Below the pieces are notes generated by a model. The model saw only the letters and a list, made by a program, of their open reading frames with translations. It made no database searches and was not told the DNA's origin. Positions 40,681 to 51,084 of a DNA stretch of 64,000 nucleotides are shown one piece after another (positions within the stretch are counted from its first letter, which is position 1; each line of letters starts with the position of its first letter). Both the position numbers and the translations under genes were made by a program. Source of the DNA: Zygnema cylindricum (taxonomy: Eukaryota; Streptophyta; Zygnematophyceae; Zygnematales; Zygnemataceae); the NCBI GenBank assembly GCA_037447655.1, contig JBBHKE010003074.1, forward strand, positions 1 through 64,000, given 5' to 3'.

Positions 40681-41724
40681 CTCTAAGGTGCCCATATTTG
40701 ATGGATCAGGTTTTTTGTATTAGGAAATGATGATGGAGCGAGAACTATTTTAGAAGCATTTATGGGGCATAGTGTCTGGACAAATTTGATGCTCACCTCC
40801 ACCTAGGTTTGGAAAGACACGTTTTTTTGGCACCTACGTCACAACAGTAGCCGGAATAGCTGCCACCATCACCGAGGATGAAGACAAGGAAGGAGAGGAA
40901 GTTGTTATGGAAGGAGAAAATGGAAGAGTTGCAACTCAAGTGACACCATTGTTGAAGGCGTTACTGGCAGCAGCACCACCAGCAACGTTGACAAGGGTTC
41001 AGACCCACAGATCTGAGTATGAAAAGTGGAATTACAAAAACAAGGTTGCTAAGCCCTTAATTCTTAAAAGTGTAGCAAAGGGCATTGCCATTCCCCTTAT
41101 GCATGTCAAATCTTCATCTCAGATTTGGATACCACTAGTTAACAAATATAAGAGTGGATCATTGCAGCAGCAACTGTTGGCAGAAAAATAAGATTGCAGC
41201 TTATACTTATAAGGGAGGAAGCATGATAATTATTGCAATGATTTTGGAGCATTTTTTGGAGAGCTATAAAGTCAGGTAACTCATGGTCTCAGAGACAAAG
41301 AGTGAATACATTAATTATGAAACTACATGAAGAGTATGAGAATATCATTAGCTGATTGCAAGACATAGTAGATAGCAATTAGAATTGGGATGACATAGTG
41401 GGAATGATTTTAGTGAAAGAAAGCACCATAGAGCTTAAGAGAGGGATCCAAGTGTTAAAGCATTGTGTGCAAGAGCTGATTGGCAGAAGCGTGATGAGGA
41501 GAGAGGGAAGATCCATATTGAAACTTTGGTGAAAGAGGACAAGGAGGTGGCAGATTTGATAGACACGGGAGAGGGGATTCTCGAGGAGGATTATGTCACT
41601 TCTGGAAGAAACCGGGACACTATATGGCAGATTGTGTCAAACTTGCAAATCTTCGACTGAAAAATGGACAAGGAACCTCAAAGGATGGAGGAAAGAAAAA
41701 GGCTATCTTGACTCAAGTTTATGA
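40669..41724 (+). pseudogene. Cop7 gag
   Basis: VMGPPSKVPIFDGSGFLY, KHLWGIVSGQI, then 40907-41191 EYEKWNYKNKVAKPLILKSVA, HVKSSSQIWIPLVNKYKSGS. Later pieces are in changing frames, ending in a knuckle CHFWKKPGHYMADC (41594-41635), in which the second Cys is Trp. The Gag family is that of CopN1/CopN2 and Cop8. Dead by stops. Confidence 0.8.
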
Positions 41725-41962
41725 TGAGGAGAGCTTGTAACTATAAATGTCATCATTGACCAACCATAACTTACTGCTCAGGGGAGCAAATTCAGTGATT
41801 CTTTTTACGTTTGACTCAAGAGTGTCTTGTCCTCACAGGTGAGGGAGTTTAATATTTTAGTGCCCTCGGGTATTTTATTCTGGGAAAGTGGAAAGGAAAA
41901 TATTATCCTATGGCTTTACATAGGTTGCTCATTCGGTGGTTAATGGAGACCACAAAATTTCA
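41725..41962 (+). repeat. Cop7 3' LTR remnant
   Basis: GAGAGCTTGTAACTATAAA to ACAAAATTTCA matches the last ~240 bp of the Cop7 5' LTR; TAAAC follows. The upstream part of this LTR was deleted together with pol. Confidence 0.88.
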
Positions 41963-42859
41963 TAAACTTCCAAAGCCTCACAATAGGCACGTGGACGCTT
42001 CCTCCTCAAATTTGGATATTGTAGTTTGATTCTAGTGTGTCAAACCGCTTAGAATCCAATGAAATTTTGTCGTGATTTCTTACAATATGCATTGCGGATA
42101 ATTTAATATCCCCATTATCGTACCTTAAAACTTCCCACTCCAAAAATATATCGACTTCCCCAAATCTCTCGACTTTAAAATGTAGTCGCCTGCTTCAATT
42201 CCGGATTCACATCAACTTGTCACATATCATCAAAATCTTTCATACACAAAAAAAATATGATTTGATCCTCCCTCACCTTTCCATGTGAAACTCCAGGTCT
42301 AAAACAGATTTACGAATCCAAATTCGGTAAAGACCTTGTGTTATCGTAAATATCAAGTCCTTGGTGCTTGCTTTAGTCTGTATAAAGACTTTCACAGCCG
42401 CCATACCTTCCACTCTTTCGACACTACTCCTTCCGGAACCTTCAAATAAACCTCCTCCTCTAAGTCACCTCACAAGAACGTCGTCTCTACATCCATTTGG
42501 TGAATGTGCTTCTTACCAGCAGCGGCAATAGCAATAATCATCCTCAATGAATCAAACTTCATGACCGGTGCATATGTCTCCGTATAATTTATCCCCTCCC
42601 TTTGTTGAAAGCCCTTACGTACTAGCCGAGCTTTATGTTTTACTATTTCCCCCGATGCACCTGTTTTTGTTTTGAAAATCCACTTCGCATCAATAGCCTT
42701 TTTACTCTCCGGTAAACTTACCTCCTCAAATGTTTCGTTCTCGATAATAGATTGAAGTTCTCTTTCCCACGCCGATTTTCAATGCGTCTCACAATCGCAT
42801 GATTTACGTGCTTTCATGTACGATTGCGGATCGCATGGCATATTATCGCATAATGATTG
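41963..42859 (-). pseudogene. Cop6 reverse transcriptase
   Basis: Reading leftward from about 42750: DAKWIFKTKTGASGEIVKHK, ARLVRKGFQQREGINYTETY, MIIAIAAAGKKHIHQMDVET, DLEEEVYLKVPEG, a KVWRL.KSLYRLKQAPRT region with stops, then strongly decayed palm sequence and FLEWEVLRYDNGDIKLSAMHI up to the Cop7 insertion. YVDD is not legible. It continues across Cop7 into SLMYFSVATRPDI, which confirms the nesting. Confidence 0.8.
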
Positions 42860-44245
42860 CTATAAGAGGAAATCTTCCTCCTTAGCCGCTGAAATATAAT
42901 AATAGGAATTTTCAACATTTCCCTTACCGTCAAAAGAAAGACGAGCCGGTTTCTTCCCCCTATTTTCTCGCATACTCCTCCTCAGCTCAAATTTTTTCTC
43001 CTCCTTTGTCAGGTCCTCCTCAAAGATATTCGGGCCGCTCGATTTAGAAGACGAAGATTTCCTCGTGTCCGAGGACATTCGGGAATTTTCGATTCGTGAA
43101 TCCCCACCAATGTTATCAAAATATTTATTTTCCACAAATTTACCTTTCCCCCTCTTAACATTGGAGGTGGAATCTGGATCAATTTCCGAATCCGAACCCT
43201 CAATGTCATTAAGGTCACCAATATCAAATTCCCCATGAAAATCAAGATTAGAGTGTCGCTTAGCCGATCGAGAGATTGTGGATAATAAATCCTCGTGGAA
43301 ATCCACATTTCTCAATTCCTCAACGATATGTCGAATTGGATCATAAACTCGATAAAGGCTTTCTTTCTCGCTATATCCAATGAAATAACCACTCCAACTC
43401 CTCGATGCAAACTTACCCTTTCTCTTTTGCGATTTAATATAAATCGACGCAGGACATCCCCAAATCCGAATGTGGTGAAGAGTGGGTTTTCGACCATGCC
43501 ATAATTCGTATGGAGTTTTATCACCCGAAACGGATGTAATCCCCCGATTGCAAATATAATTCGCCGTCAAAATCGCATCACCCCATAAATGAATACTCCT
43601 CCCGGATCCGTGTACCATGGATCGTATCATTTCTTTAAGCGTACGATTCTTCCTCTCGGCAACGCCATTAGATTCCGGTGAGTAAGATGCAGTATATTGA
43701 TGAGAAATTCCCCACTCTTTACAATAAGGATCAAAAGCAAGAAATTCCCCTCCATTATCCGATCTAATAGATTTTAACTTTCTCTCACATTGCCTTTCGG
43801 CCATCACATGCCACTCTTGAAAGCGTAAAAATGCTTCGGATTTGTGTTTAAGTAATATTACCCATGTGAAGCGAGTGAAGTCGTCGACCACCACCATAAT
43901 ATAATTGTTTCCACCAATCGTATCCGGTTTCACATCCCCACATAAATCAATGTGGACAAGATCAAGCAGATGCTTAGATCGATGCAAAGGATCCTTAGCC
44001 GAATGTGGCTTTCGGATTTGTCTTCCCTTACTACATCCATCGCACCTGTTAATTTTCTCTCCCGACGCCAAGTCTAATCCCCTTCCGCTCCCATTTTTGA
44101 TCATTCGTCGTAAACTCGCCTCGGATGTGTGACACATCCCGTGGTGCCACGTTGTCAAATCGCCTTTTAAATCAGATATTTGCGAAATAATACCAGCGGA
44201 ATTTGAGGAGAATTTAGGCCGACGCCAAATCAACCGGTTGTGCAT
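42860..44245 (-). CDS. Cop6 integrase (461 codons, catalytic residues intact)
   Basis: GAG-pre-integrase and zinc-binding HHCC: TTWHHGMCHTSEAS..NRCDGCSKGRQ (residues about 30-75). Core: LVHIDLCGDVKPD (first Asp), IMVVVDDFTRFTWVILLK, SIRSDNGGEFLAFD (second Asp), SPESNGVAERKNRTLKEM (catalytic Glu). C-terminal domain: IRIWGCPASIYIKSQKR, KFASRSWSGYFIGYSEK, then a Ser/Asp-rich tail and RRSMRENRGKKPARLSF. The open frame ends near the RT start. A normal Ty1/copia integrase in length and motifs; the only complete D-D-E set in an open frame in the window. It starts by overlapping the protease frame. Confidence 0.93.
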   Translation of the reverse strand: MHNRLIWRRPKFSSNSAGIISQISDLKGDLTTWHHGMCHTSEASLRRMIKNGSGRGLDLASGEKINRCDGCSKGRQIRKPHSAKDPLHRSKHLLDLVHIDLCGDVKPDTIGGNNYIMVVVDDFTRFTWVILLKHKSEAFLRFQEWHVMAERQCERKLKSIRSDNGGEFLAFDPYCKEWGISHQYTASYSPESNGVAERKNRTLKEMIRSMVHGSGRSIHLWGDAILTANYICNRGITSVSGDKTPYELWHGRKPTLHHIRIWGCPASIYIKSQKRKGKFASRSWSGYFIGYSEKESLYRVYDPIRHIVEELRNVDFHEDLLSTISRSAKRHSNLDFHGEFDIGDLNDIEGSDSEIDPDSTSNVKRGKGKFVENKYFDNIGGDSRIENSRMSSDTRKSSSSKSSGPNIFEEDLTKEEKKFELRRSMRENRGKKPARLSFDGKGNVENSYYYISAAKEEDFLL

Positions 44246-44928
44246 GAATTGTGTGATTCCCTTTCACCAATTTGTACACCATCCGGTCGTACAATTTTTA
44301 TTGTTGAATCACCGTACGAGAGTACCTCGCAACCTGTTCGTTGAATTTGAGGTACGCTGAGAAGGTTTACCAAACTTTCAAGTAAATATAATACATTCGT
44401 CAGTTCGACCTGCGTCAGTTTTTCCACGTCGCTTGAGTCTAAAATAGGTAAATCTAACTGTACAGTACCCACTGTACCGATTGAAATTATTTGTCCACTT
44501 GTGACACTAATTTTCTTCGGTATCGTGAGTTGCCGTAGGTCATAGAAAAGTGACCCGTCTGTACATACGTGATGCGACGCTCCTGAATCGATTATCCAGA
44601 TCTTTTCTTGTCCAGTAGTACCTTCCAACAAATCGCGCGATAGGTTAAGGACCGAAAATATTTGCGGTCTTTCTCCTTCCCCTTCAAAATGCTCGTCACC
44701 AAAAAAATGTCCCCCCCCCCTTCCATGGCGGCCTCCACGACCACCGCGGCCGCCAAGACGACCGCCGCCGCGACCACTGTATCGGCCGCCGACGTCTCCT
44801 CTACCGCCGTCGCCGCCTCTACCGCCGGCGCTTCCATTTTTAGGCTTCGAATAACATTGGGGGCTTATATGACCCCATTTCCCGCAAAAATGGCATTGCC
44901 GCTCCTTGTCCGAGCAAGAAGCCGCCAT
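44230..44928 (-). CDS. Cop6 Gag zinc-knuckle region and protease
   Basis: 233 codons. It opens in the first zinc knuckle (CFQCGKLGYMAASC, whose His is Tyr, read from about 44960) and goes on to a normal second one, CHFCGKWGHISPQC. A long Gly/Arg-rich segment follows (GRGGGRLGGRGGRGGRHGRG), then the protease: IWIIDSGASHHVCTDGSLFY with catalytic DSGA, KKISVTSGQIISI, GTVQLDLPILD, LTNVLYLLESLVNLLSVPQI. Similar to Cop5 domain by domain. The frame overlaps the integrase frame by 16 bp, a frameshift in the original pol. Confidence 0.88.
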   Translation of the reverse strand: MAASCSDKERQCHFCGKWGHISPQCYSKPKNGSAGGRGGDGGRGDVGGRYSGRGGGRLGGRGGRGGRHGRGGGHFFGDEHFEGEGERPQIFSVLNLSRDLLEGTTGQEKIWIIDSGASHHVCTDGSLFYDLRQLTIPKKISVTSGQIISIGTVGTVQLDLPILDSSDVEKLTQVELTNVLYLLESLVNLLSVPQIQRTGCEVLSYGDSTIKIVRPDGVQIGERESHNSCTTG

Positions 44929-44966
44929 ATAACCAAGTTTGCCGCACTGAAAGCAGGCAATATTGG

Positions 44967-45191
44967 TCAGATTTGAATATTCGGGCTAGGAGGGAAATCT
45001 CCCGGCCCTTTCCTGACCTCTTCCACCTCTTCCTCTCGGATTTCCTCCTCTCCTACCTCCTCTCCTCGAAAATAATTTAGATCGGGCGTTTCAGGTGTCG
45101 TCGCATTGAGGGAACTGGTCGGTTGAGTTCCCCTCGATGAGCTAGGACGATTCGCCTCGGTAGATTTGAGGAATGTAATAATTGAATCCAA
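44967..45191 (-). pseudogene. Cop6 Gag linker
   Basis: Frameshifted continuation of Gag: ITFLKSTEANRPSSSRGTQP, then a Glu-rich repeat (EEEIREEEVEEVRKG). It links the Gag helical domain to the zinc knuckles; one-base shifts separate it from both neighbours. Confidence 0.7.
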
Positions 45192-46179
45192 GGTTTTTTG
45201 AATCCCTTGATAAGAGAATATCCCTCAAATGTATCATTTTCTTCGGTAGGGCATGGGTGAAGACCGATGCCTTATCATTCTCCTCAATAAAATTTCCCAT
45301 ATTTGCGAGTTGCTCAATAATAATGTTAAATCTATTTGCGGCCTCATTGATAGATTCGTTTGCTTTCACCTTGAAGGATGTATAGTTGGTATAAATGTGT
45401 TGCCCTTTATTTTGAAGACTCTTCTCAAAATGATTTTCAAGGGCTACCCAACAATCATGGGCGAATCTCCGGGTAAGAAATAAATCGTGAATCGAAGTGC
45501 TACATGATTGAAATAAACCACCGACGGCGGAAAGATTTTTCTTCGTCCATACGCGATAAGCTCTCCGATCCGAGGTAGGCATTTTGTCCACCCTTTTTAC
45601 AACCTTCCAAAGCCGTTTTAATTTAAATTGACCTTTGATATATTTCTTCCACGATTGATAATTCGTCCCATTGAAGATGACGATCTTTCCGGACATAGAT
45701 TCAACTTGTTCGTCTCCTTCACTCCAATCATCAAGGTCGAAATCATCATCGATGGGAAGTTTCCCCTTTTGAATCAATTCCCTCCTCTCCTCTTCATGTA
45801 CTTCATCTCCTTCCGTATCAACGACGCTTTGTGTCAGAATGGGACCTCCGAAAAATGGAGGTCTGGTAATACGGTTTGCATCGGAGATCCGTTGATCAAC
45901 ATATCGGAAAATACCATCCATCACTTTTTGAAGACGATCTTCCATCGCGTCATCTTCCTCCTTCTTTTTCCCCTCATTCTCCTTTTTTTGTCCAAACGTA
46001 TCGACCGGAAGCGCTTCCTCAAAAGTTTTGCCAGTGAAAGCAAATGGAGTTTTAACTTCTGGATCCGATGAAGATTCGGATTTGGCTATATCCAGAGGAT
46101 CCGGATCTGGAGGAGGAGGAATTATCGTAGAAGAAGAAGGCATCATAGGAGAAGGGGTATTTTTCTTCTTTCTACCCAT
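45142..46179 (-). CDS. Cop6 Gag (345 codons from the first ATG)
   Basis: I start it at ATG 46179 (MGRKKKNTPSP), 46 bases after the primer site, since the longer open frame lacks an upstream ATG. A Pro/Ser- and acidic N-terminal region (to about residue 165) is followed by the helical Gag core: VIFNGTNYQSWKKYIKGQFK, FAHDCWVALENHFEKSL, ASFNIIIEQLANMGNF-like helices (FNIIIEQLANMGNFIEEND) and FTHALPKKMIHLRDILLS. Gag forms the cytoplasmic virus-like particle. The frame is uninterrupted but shifts out at about 45190. Confidence 0.88.
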   Translation of the reverse strand: MGRKKKNTPSPMMPSSSTIIPPPPDPDPLDIAKSESSSDPEVKTPFAFTGKTFEEALPVDTFGQKKENEGKKKEEDDAMEDRLQKVMDGIFRYVDQRISDANRITRPPFFGGPILTQSVVDTEGDEVHEEERRELIQKGKLPIDDDFDLDDWSEGDEQVESMSGKIVIFNGTNYQSWKKYIKGQFKLKRLWKVVKRVDKMPTSDRRAYRVWTKKNLSAVGGLFQSCSTSIHDLFLTRRFAHDCWVALENHFEKSLQNKGQHIYTNYTSFKVKANESINEAANRFNIIIEQLANMGNFIEENDKASVFTHALPKKMIHLRDILLSRDSKNLGFNYYIPQIYRGESS

Positions 46180-46224
46180 GGCGGCCAAACTAGCCACCCT
46201 TCTACACCTCAATGGAGCACACAA

Positions 46225-46236
46225 GCTCCGATACCA
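46225..46236 (-). other. Cop6 primer-binding site (TGGTATCGGAGC)
   Basis: On the - strand, TGGTATCGGAGC lies two bases inside the LTR end; 11 of 12 match the common plant site for the 3' end of initiator tRNA-Met (TGGTATCAGAGC). Confidence 0.85.
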
Positions 46237-46238
46237 CT

Positions 46239-46739
46239 TGAAAGGATCTTAACAAATAAAAGTGCAAAACAGCAGCGGAAGCACAAGAAAATATTTTTCA
46301 CACAAGAGAGGACAGTCCATAAAGTCAATATATTTCATGAACGTTTTTCCCCATAATCAGTATATATTTTCCCTCCCACTACTCTGCAGTAAATAGTATA
46401 CATCAGGCGTCACGTCACTACTTCAAACTATAAACTAAAACAAAATTATAATGCGCACGAAATAAAACCAAACAAACAAATCAACACAAAACTACGTAGT
46501 ACTAATGTACTACCGAAAAGTACACACGAAACCAAATAGCGACAAACCTAACAAACCAAACAATATATGTACTTGGTCGTCGCGAAACCGAATCTACGCG
46601 AGACCGGGAATCTTCAAAACAACCTACGAAACATAATAGGACAAAAGACAAGACCACACGCTTGACAACAAAAGACAAACTGAAAACTATTCGGTCGCGC
46701 GACAGGCCGCGACGACCGATTACCATTTTGACGCTAACA
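46239..46739 (-). repeat. Cop6 5' LTR (501 bp)
   Basis: On the - strand TGTTAGCGTCAAAATGG..AAGATCCTTTCA. Very similar to the 3' LTR at 38555-39040, so Cop6 is comparatively recent. Confidence 0.92.
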
Positions 46740-47159
46740 AACCATGGCGGTGAAAAATAAGAGGCTCTGATGAAAAGATGCTGTGTGCTTCCGAGGATAA
46801 ACTCCCATTCTGTTCATCTAATGTGTTAATTTAGGTATATATTATGCAAAATGAATTGTTATTAAGGGTAGTAAAGAGGGTATTAAAGAGGTAGTAATTA
46901 TTATGATGGACAGGGTTTTAGTGGGAATCGGGGACACATAATAAGTGTTCTGTTTTTATTTTGGAGGATGTTACTTCCATTTTTATGTCTACTGTAAAGA
47001 TTTCTTTTTTATATATTTTTTTATTATAGTGGAAACTACGTGCCAACTTCAAAGCCATGACTTTAAATAAAAGACAAAGATTGAGGGTCCATGACTTGAC
47101 CGAGAAGGGCAAAATGGTATTTCTTTTTAAGATTGGAAATTGTTGTGGTATCTAGAAAA
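46740..47159. other. Unassigned, AT-rich
   Basis: No coding signal, LTR or RNA gene recognised; the sequence flanks the Cop6 insertion and may be older host or repeat DNA. Confidence 0.4.
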
Positions 47160-47163
47160 AATT

Positions 47164-47268
47164 CGCTCCCCCTCTCCCTCTCCCTCCCCCTCTTCCTCTC
47201 CCTCTCCCTCTCCCTTTCCCTCTCCCTCTCCCTCTCCCTCTCCCTCTTCCTCTCCCTCTCCCTCTCAA
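47164..47268 (+). repeat. (CCCTCT)n microsatellite
   Basis: About 105 bp of CTCCCT units with a few TTCCTC variants. The complementary strand is (AGAGGG)n. The - strand open frame with a long Gly-Arg run is merely its translation. Confidence 0.95.
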
Positions 47269-47999
47269 AAAAAAATTGGCTGATCGGGAGGAAATTCCAG
47301 TAATGAAAAAAAAAAAAAGAATGTGTGTGACTTGAGGTTCAGCAACTAAAAATATCTGCTTAAGGCGACCAATGTCTATCAAATTTCTTCAATTGGGATA
47401 AAACTTGATGTGCTAACGAGCTCTAAAAAACTCTAAAAACACTCTTTTAACCCTAAAAAACAAAAGAAACCATGGCGGATTGCATTCATCAATAATTTTG
47501 GCCAATTTAGCTCCTACATGTGAAAAAAAAGAAAATCCCTTCGTATCTAGGTCGAAGGTCATTCTAAGTGGGAACATGATCGAGAATGTAGGCGAGGTGA
47601 GAGAAAAACTCTAAAAATTGGAAAATATGTAGTAAAAAAAAAAAAAAAAATTAACGGCCCTTGCTGGTTGGAGATATACTTGTCATTTCCAACCTGTGAA
47701 AAGGAGATCAATGGGCTCGATAGCTTGCAAAAGACGCTCATCGTGGCGCCACGTGTCTTGCGGGTATATTAAATTCATGGTTAGTATTATAGAAAGGAAG
47801 AGAAGAGAAGAGAAGAAAAGAGAAAAGAATAATCCGACGGTCATCACAGAGCTAAACGCTTTTGACCGCCCGAAAAATGTTTAAGTCTAATAACGATGGG
47901 CGGTGTAGCTGTTACCCAAAAAAATGTACACGTGTGACAACTATGCAATCTGTACAATACAGGTAAGGTTCATTAGTTTTCTCGCCCGTGGTGTGCAGG

Positions 48000-48190
48000 G
48001 TGTGCAGGTCTCCTACACGAGGCGAAATGCGCCGAGACCTGCACACTTGCAAAATACCGCCGGGGTACCGCGGATTTTTAGGGTCATAGGGTTATTGGTT
48101 CGGGTTTTTTTTCATAAAAAAAAACACGAATGAGAAAAAAACCCTAAAAATATTTATACTTGCGACGCACCGCGCGGCGCGAGGCGTCGT
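48000..48190 (+). repeat. Cluster of three consecutive inverted repeats
   Basis: (1) GTGTGCAGGTCTC at 48000-48012 pairs perfectly with GAGACCTGCACAC at 48034-48046, and the loop holds GGCG..CGCC. (2) ATTTTTAGGGT at 48074-48084 pairs with ACCCTAAAAAT at 48141-48151, enclosing a second stem (48099-48112 with 48116-48130). (3) CGACGC at 48163-48168 pairs with GCGTCG at 48184-48189. No gene overlaps. Confidence 0.75.
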
Positions 48191-48951
48191 AAAGCGAAAT
48201 TGGAGTGAAAGGAGTGCAGGGCGACGTGGACCCCCTCACACGCGACCTTCACACCTAAAAACGCTCGATTCAGTACAATAGCTTCCTAAAATCTACCACT
48301 CTGCAAGATTTTTTCATCTGTACTTTTCAGCGTTTTTCTTGTAAAACAGAATGTCAATAGGCCAATCGGAGGAGTACCTTTCAACCAATCTAATGTATGG
48401 CAGTAACCAATTCAGCAATTGGGTGTCTTTAACAATTCAGAATATTGTCAATTCATACTTTCAACATTAAAAATTACTTTGTCATATCAACATCATCTAG
48501 ATCGTCTTGTCGCAATGCCGATAAATATCTTATTTATAATTTTTGAGAGATCTAATCAGCCGGCATCGCAATCTATCGTTCTGGGTTTTGAATAATAAGC
48601 AACACTATCTAAGTTGTCAAAGAATTGTTTAAAACTCCCACCAATCTCCCCCCCTTCTCCCCCTTCCCCACTATATATCTATTGATTTTAGGTGCTCACC
48701 CTAGCCCTTGGCCGAGGGTTGAGGTAGATAAACCTAAAATATACACTAGGAAAGGGTGTTGCTATGTGCCCCACAAAGGTTTAGAGGTGGGAGAAGAAAT
48801 AGATGTAGACAATAGATGAGGCAGGTTTAAGCAGCTTTGAATGGAATTATAAAGTAGGAATTCCAATTGTCACGATGGACATTTCTCTAATAAAGCTGGA
48901 TTTCTCCTCCTATGACTATTTGTCTAATCTCTATAATCTGTGTGATCTGTG
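48191..48951. other. Unassigned stretch
   Basis: No open frame of note and no match to the LTR families in this window; I see nothing annotatable. Confidence 0.35.
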
Positions 48952-49057
48952 ACCTCTCTGTACAATGTGTTTGCTAAGTAATTTGAAACACCATTGCCTA
49001 AACAACCTCTCTGTACAATGTGTTTGCTAAGTAATTTGAAACACCATTGCCTAAACA
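48952..49057 (+). repeat. Perfect 53-bp tandem duplication
   Basis: Unit ACCTCTCTGTACAATGTGTT.. ..CATTGCCTAAACA at 48952-49004 is repeated exactly at 49005-49057. The identity of the copies indicates a recent event. Confidence 0.97.
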
Positions 49058-50095
49058 AATTGTTATTGTGTGATGTCTGAGAGAGATAGCTCCCTTGCTA
49101 TGCTATGCTCTCTATTTGTGTTTGTGCACTCCTATCAAAAGATGAATGAGTGCACTATGTGGTCCAATGCATGGACACCAAAATATACAATGTCAGCCGT
49201 CGGTGGCCGCGCCCAAATAATGCGTCAATTTCGCAATAAAGTGTGTGTCGTGGAATCGTCCCTCGATTCCTTGCGATTCGATCTGTCCGTCCGTACAACA
49301 TCGGCGCTCCAATATCCGTACATAATATCGGTCGAAATCGTCCAAAATCAGCAATATCAACAATAAAAATTTGTTAGTCTAGGGTCAATATATTGAGGAC
49401 CCTTGCGATAGGAAATTTACCGATATACAACACAACAAATTTGACATCAAATATGGTATATGAGATTTGCATCATGATTTAAAAATATGAATATTTTAAG
49501 CCCATTAGTAAATTATGATGCCTTCGATTTTATGGTTATGTTGATTGAAACAACGCAATTTGAAACCTAGCAATGCCTTAACGAAATATATCTCCGGAAA
49601 TTGAAAAAACTCCCAAAACCGAAATGTTTCTCTAATGACACTATTAACAGTAAAGGTGGTTTTTCTGTCACACTAAATTTCAGTCAATAGTTATAATGTG
49701 CGAAATAATAAGCCTATACTTTATGCATATAATATGTTTTGTGATAGAATATTCAAAAACCCATTCTGTATTGGCTGTAATAATTTTAGGTTAGAATTTA
49801 CCGTTAAGTTACATGTCTATGACAGCGAACTGAATGGGCATTAAAATGGCCGGAAACTTTTGGGAAAAAGGAATTTATCTAAGGGATATAAAGGGGGTCA
49901 AAATTGTCTTAGCTTTGGACCGCTCGATTTTACAAATCCAACGGCCGAAAGTTAGATAAACCTAAACGAAAAGATTCAGTTGAAACCCAACATTGTGACT
50001 AGGTCAAAATGCTGACGTAAAAAGTGGCCACATCGTAGGGAAATGTGAGGTGTGCACACACACACTATGCATAAAATAAGGGCACAATGTGAATT
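49058..50095. other. Unassigned stretch
   Basis: A 98-codon + frame (49070-49366) has no recognisable motif and is probably chance. The rest is AT-rich without matches to other parts of the window. Confidence 0.3.
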
Positions 50096-50415
50096 TGTAT
50101 TGTACGCATCATAATTCAAAAGTAGGCGTTTTTATGTTAGGCCTTTGGTCGGCGCCTTTTTCGTAAGTTGTGTTATGGACTTTTCATGTGATCTTCTTAG
50201 ATCGCTACTTTGATCAACGAGCGTCCAATCGTCCGCATCTGACGGTGAAAATAATTTTTTTTGGTCCAAATGTTTTAATTAGTTCAATTTTGGTCCGAAT
50301 GTTTTAATTGGTCCGAATACAATATGGGTCTTAAGGTCATATTGTATGTTTTGCATACAATAGGCATATTGTATGGGCCTACTTTCACCTACTTTTGAAC
50401 TATGGTACGCAATAA
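50096..50415. mobile_element. MITE-like element with about 30-bp terminal inverted repeats
   Basis: Left end TATTGTACGCATCATAATTC followed by AAAAGTAGGCG; the right end, complemented, is TATTGCGTACCATAGTTC then AAAAGTAGGTG. The approximately 320-bp element is non-coding. Target duplication not resolved, so the superfamily is unknown. A further GTAGGCGTTTTAT/ATAAAACGCCTAC pairing extends just beyond the right end. Confidence 0.55.
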
Positions 50416-51084
50416 ACACGGATATTATAAAACGCCTACATGTAGAACTATATTCTAGCTGCCCGTTTTGGGTGATTTGAAAGCAAACTTGTCAAAAAAA
50501 CAGACCGTACATAAGCAGACTGGTCGCAGGTCAAAGCAGTTGAATTTAGATGGCGAGGGTCTCCTGGTTCGTTTCTTAGGCCACAAACTTAACTTCTGTC
50601 GTTGACCTTCAAACCGAAAAAGTCAATTTTGATTTAGCGCGTTACAATAACCATGTCATACTGCGACAGTGACAGCGACAGAAATCTTAAAGTCTTAATG
50701 TGGCAAGGCTATAAAATGTTTTCTTTTCTTTCTGAAGCTTTAATTTCTCTCCCCTCCCAGCCTTTTCTCCCTTCCCCTCACTCTCTCTCAACCTCTCTCC
50801 ACTTTCTTACAGTTTTTTTTTCTTGATTCTGTGTACGTCTTTCCAAATAGGTGTCCATGGAGGATTTGATAATAGACGCCATGATGGAATTGGGTGTTAA
50901 AGTAGTCTTTAAAAACGATTAATAGTATTGCAAGAGGGATATATATTATGGTGACAGAATCTATGGAAAGAGTCTCATGGTTCATTGAAGTGAAACACAA
51001 AAAAAGAAACGACGAGCGAAAAATTATTTTCCAGATGCAATGAATAATATATTGTCTATTCACAAGCTTCCAAGCCAACAATCT
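50416..51084. other. Unassigned stretch
   Basis: No supported feature. A pyrimidine-rich segment (about 50745-50805) precedes a - strand frame of 97 codons that has no recognisable motif. Confidence 0.3.

Larger units (their letters stand above)
39702..41962 (+). mobile_element. Cop7: internally deleted copia of the long-LTR group
   Basis: Flanked by perfect TAAAC duplications (39697-39701 and 41963-41967) inside Cop6. The 5' LTR is complete (39702-40665), followed by a primer site and gag with a zinc knuckle. The internal region then stops and only the last ~240 bp of the 3' LTR (about 41725-41962) remain. A single deletion joining the region after the zinc knuckle to U5 would explain this. 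Confidence 0.92.
38555..46739 (-). mobile_element. Cop6: full-length Ty1/copia element, interrupted by Cop7
   Basis: - strand order: 5' LTR (46739-46239), primer site, gag, protease, integrase, RT, RNase H, polypurine tract, 3' LTR (39040-38555). About 5.9 kb without Cop7. Gag (about 345 codons), protease and integrase (461 codons) frames are each largely open, making it the best-preserved autonomous-type element here. RT is broken and split by Cop7. Flanking pentamers do not match. Its Gag, zinc knuckles, integrase and primer site are like those of Cop5. Confidence 0.93.

Noticed and set aside
44662-44976. Ala/Thr-rich 104-codon + strand ORF
   Set aside because: Antisense of the Gly-Arg-rich Gag/protease linker of Cop6.
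47152-47382. Gly-Arg-rich protein on the - strand
   Set aside because: It is the translation of the (CCCTCT)n microsatellite.
49070-49366. 98-codon + strand ORF
   Set aside because: No motif, no homologous copy in the window, and flanked by non-coding sequence; length is within chance.
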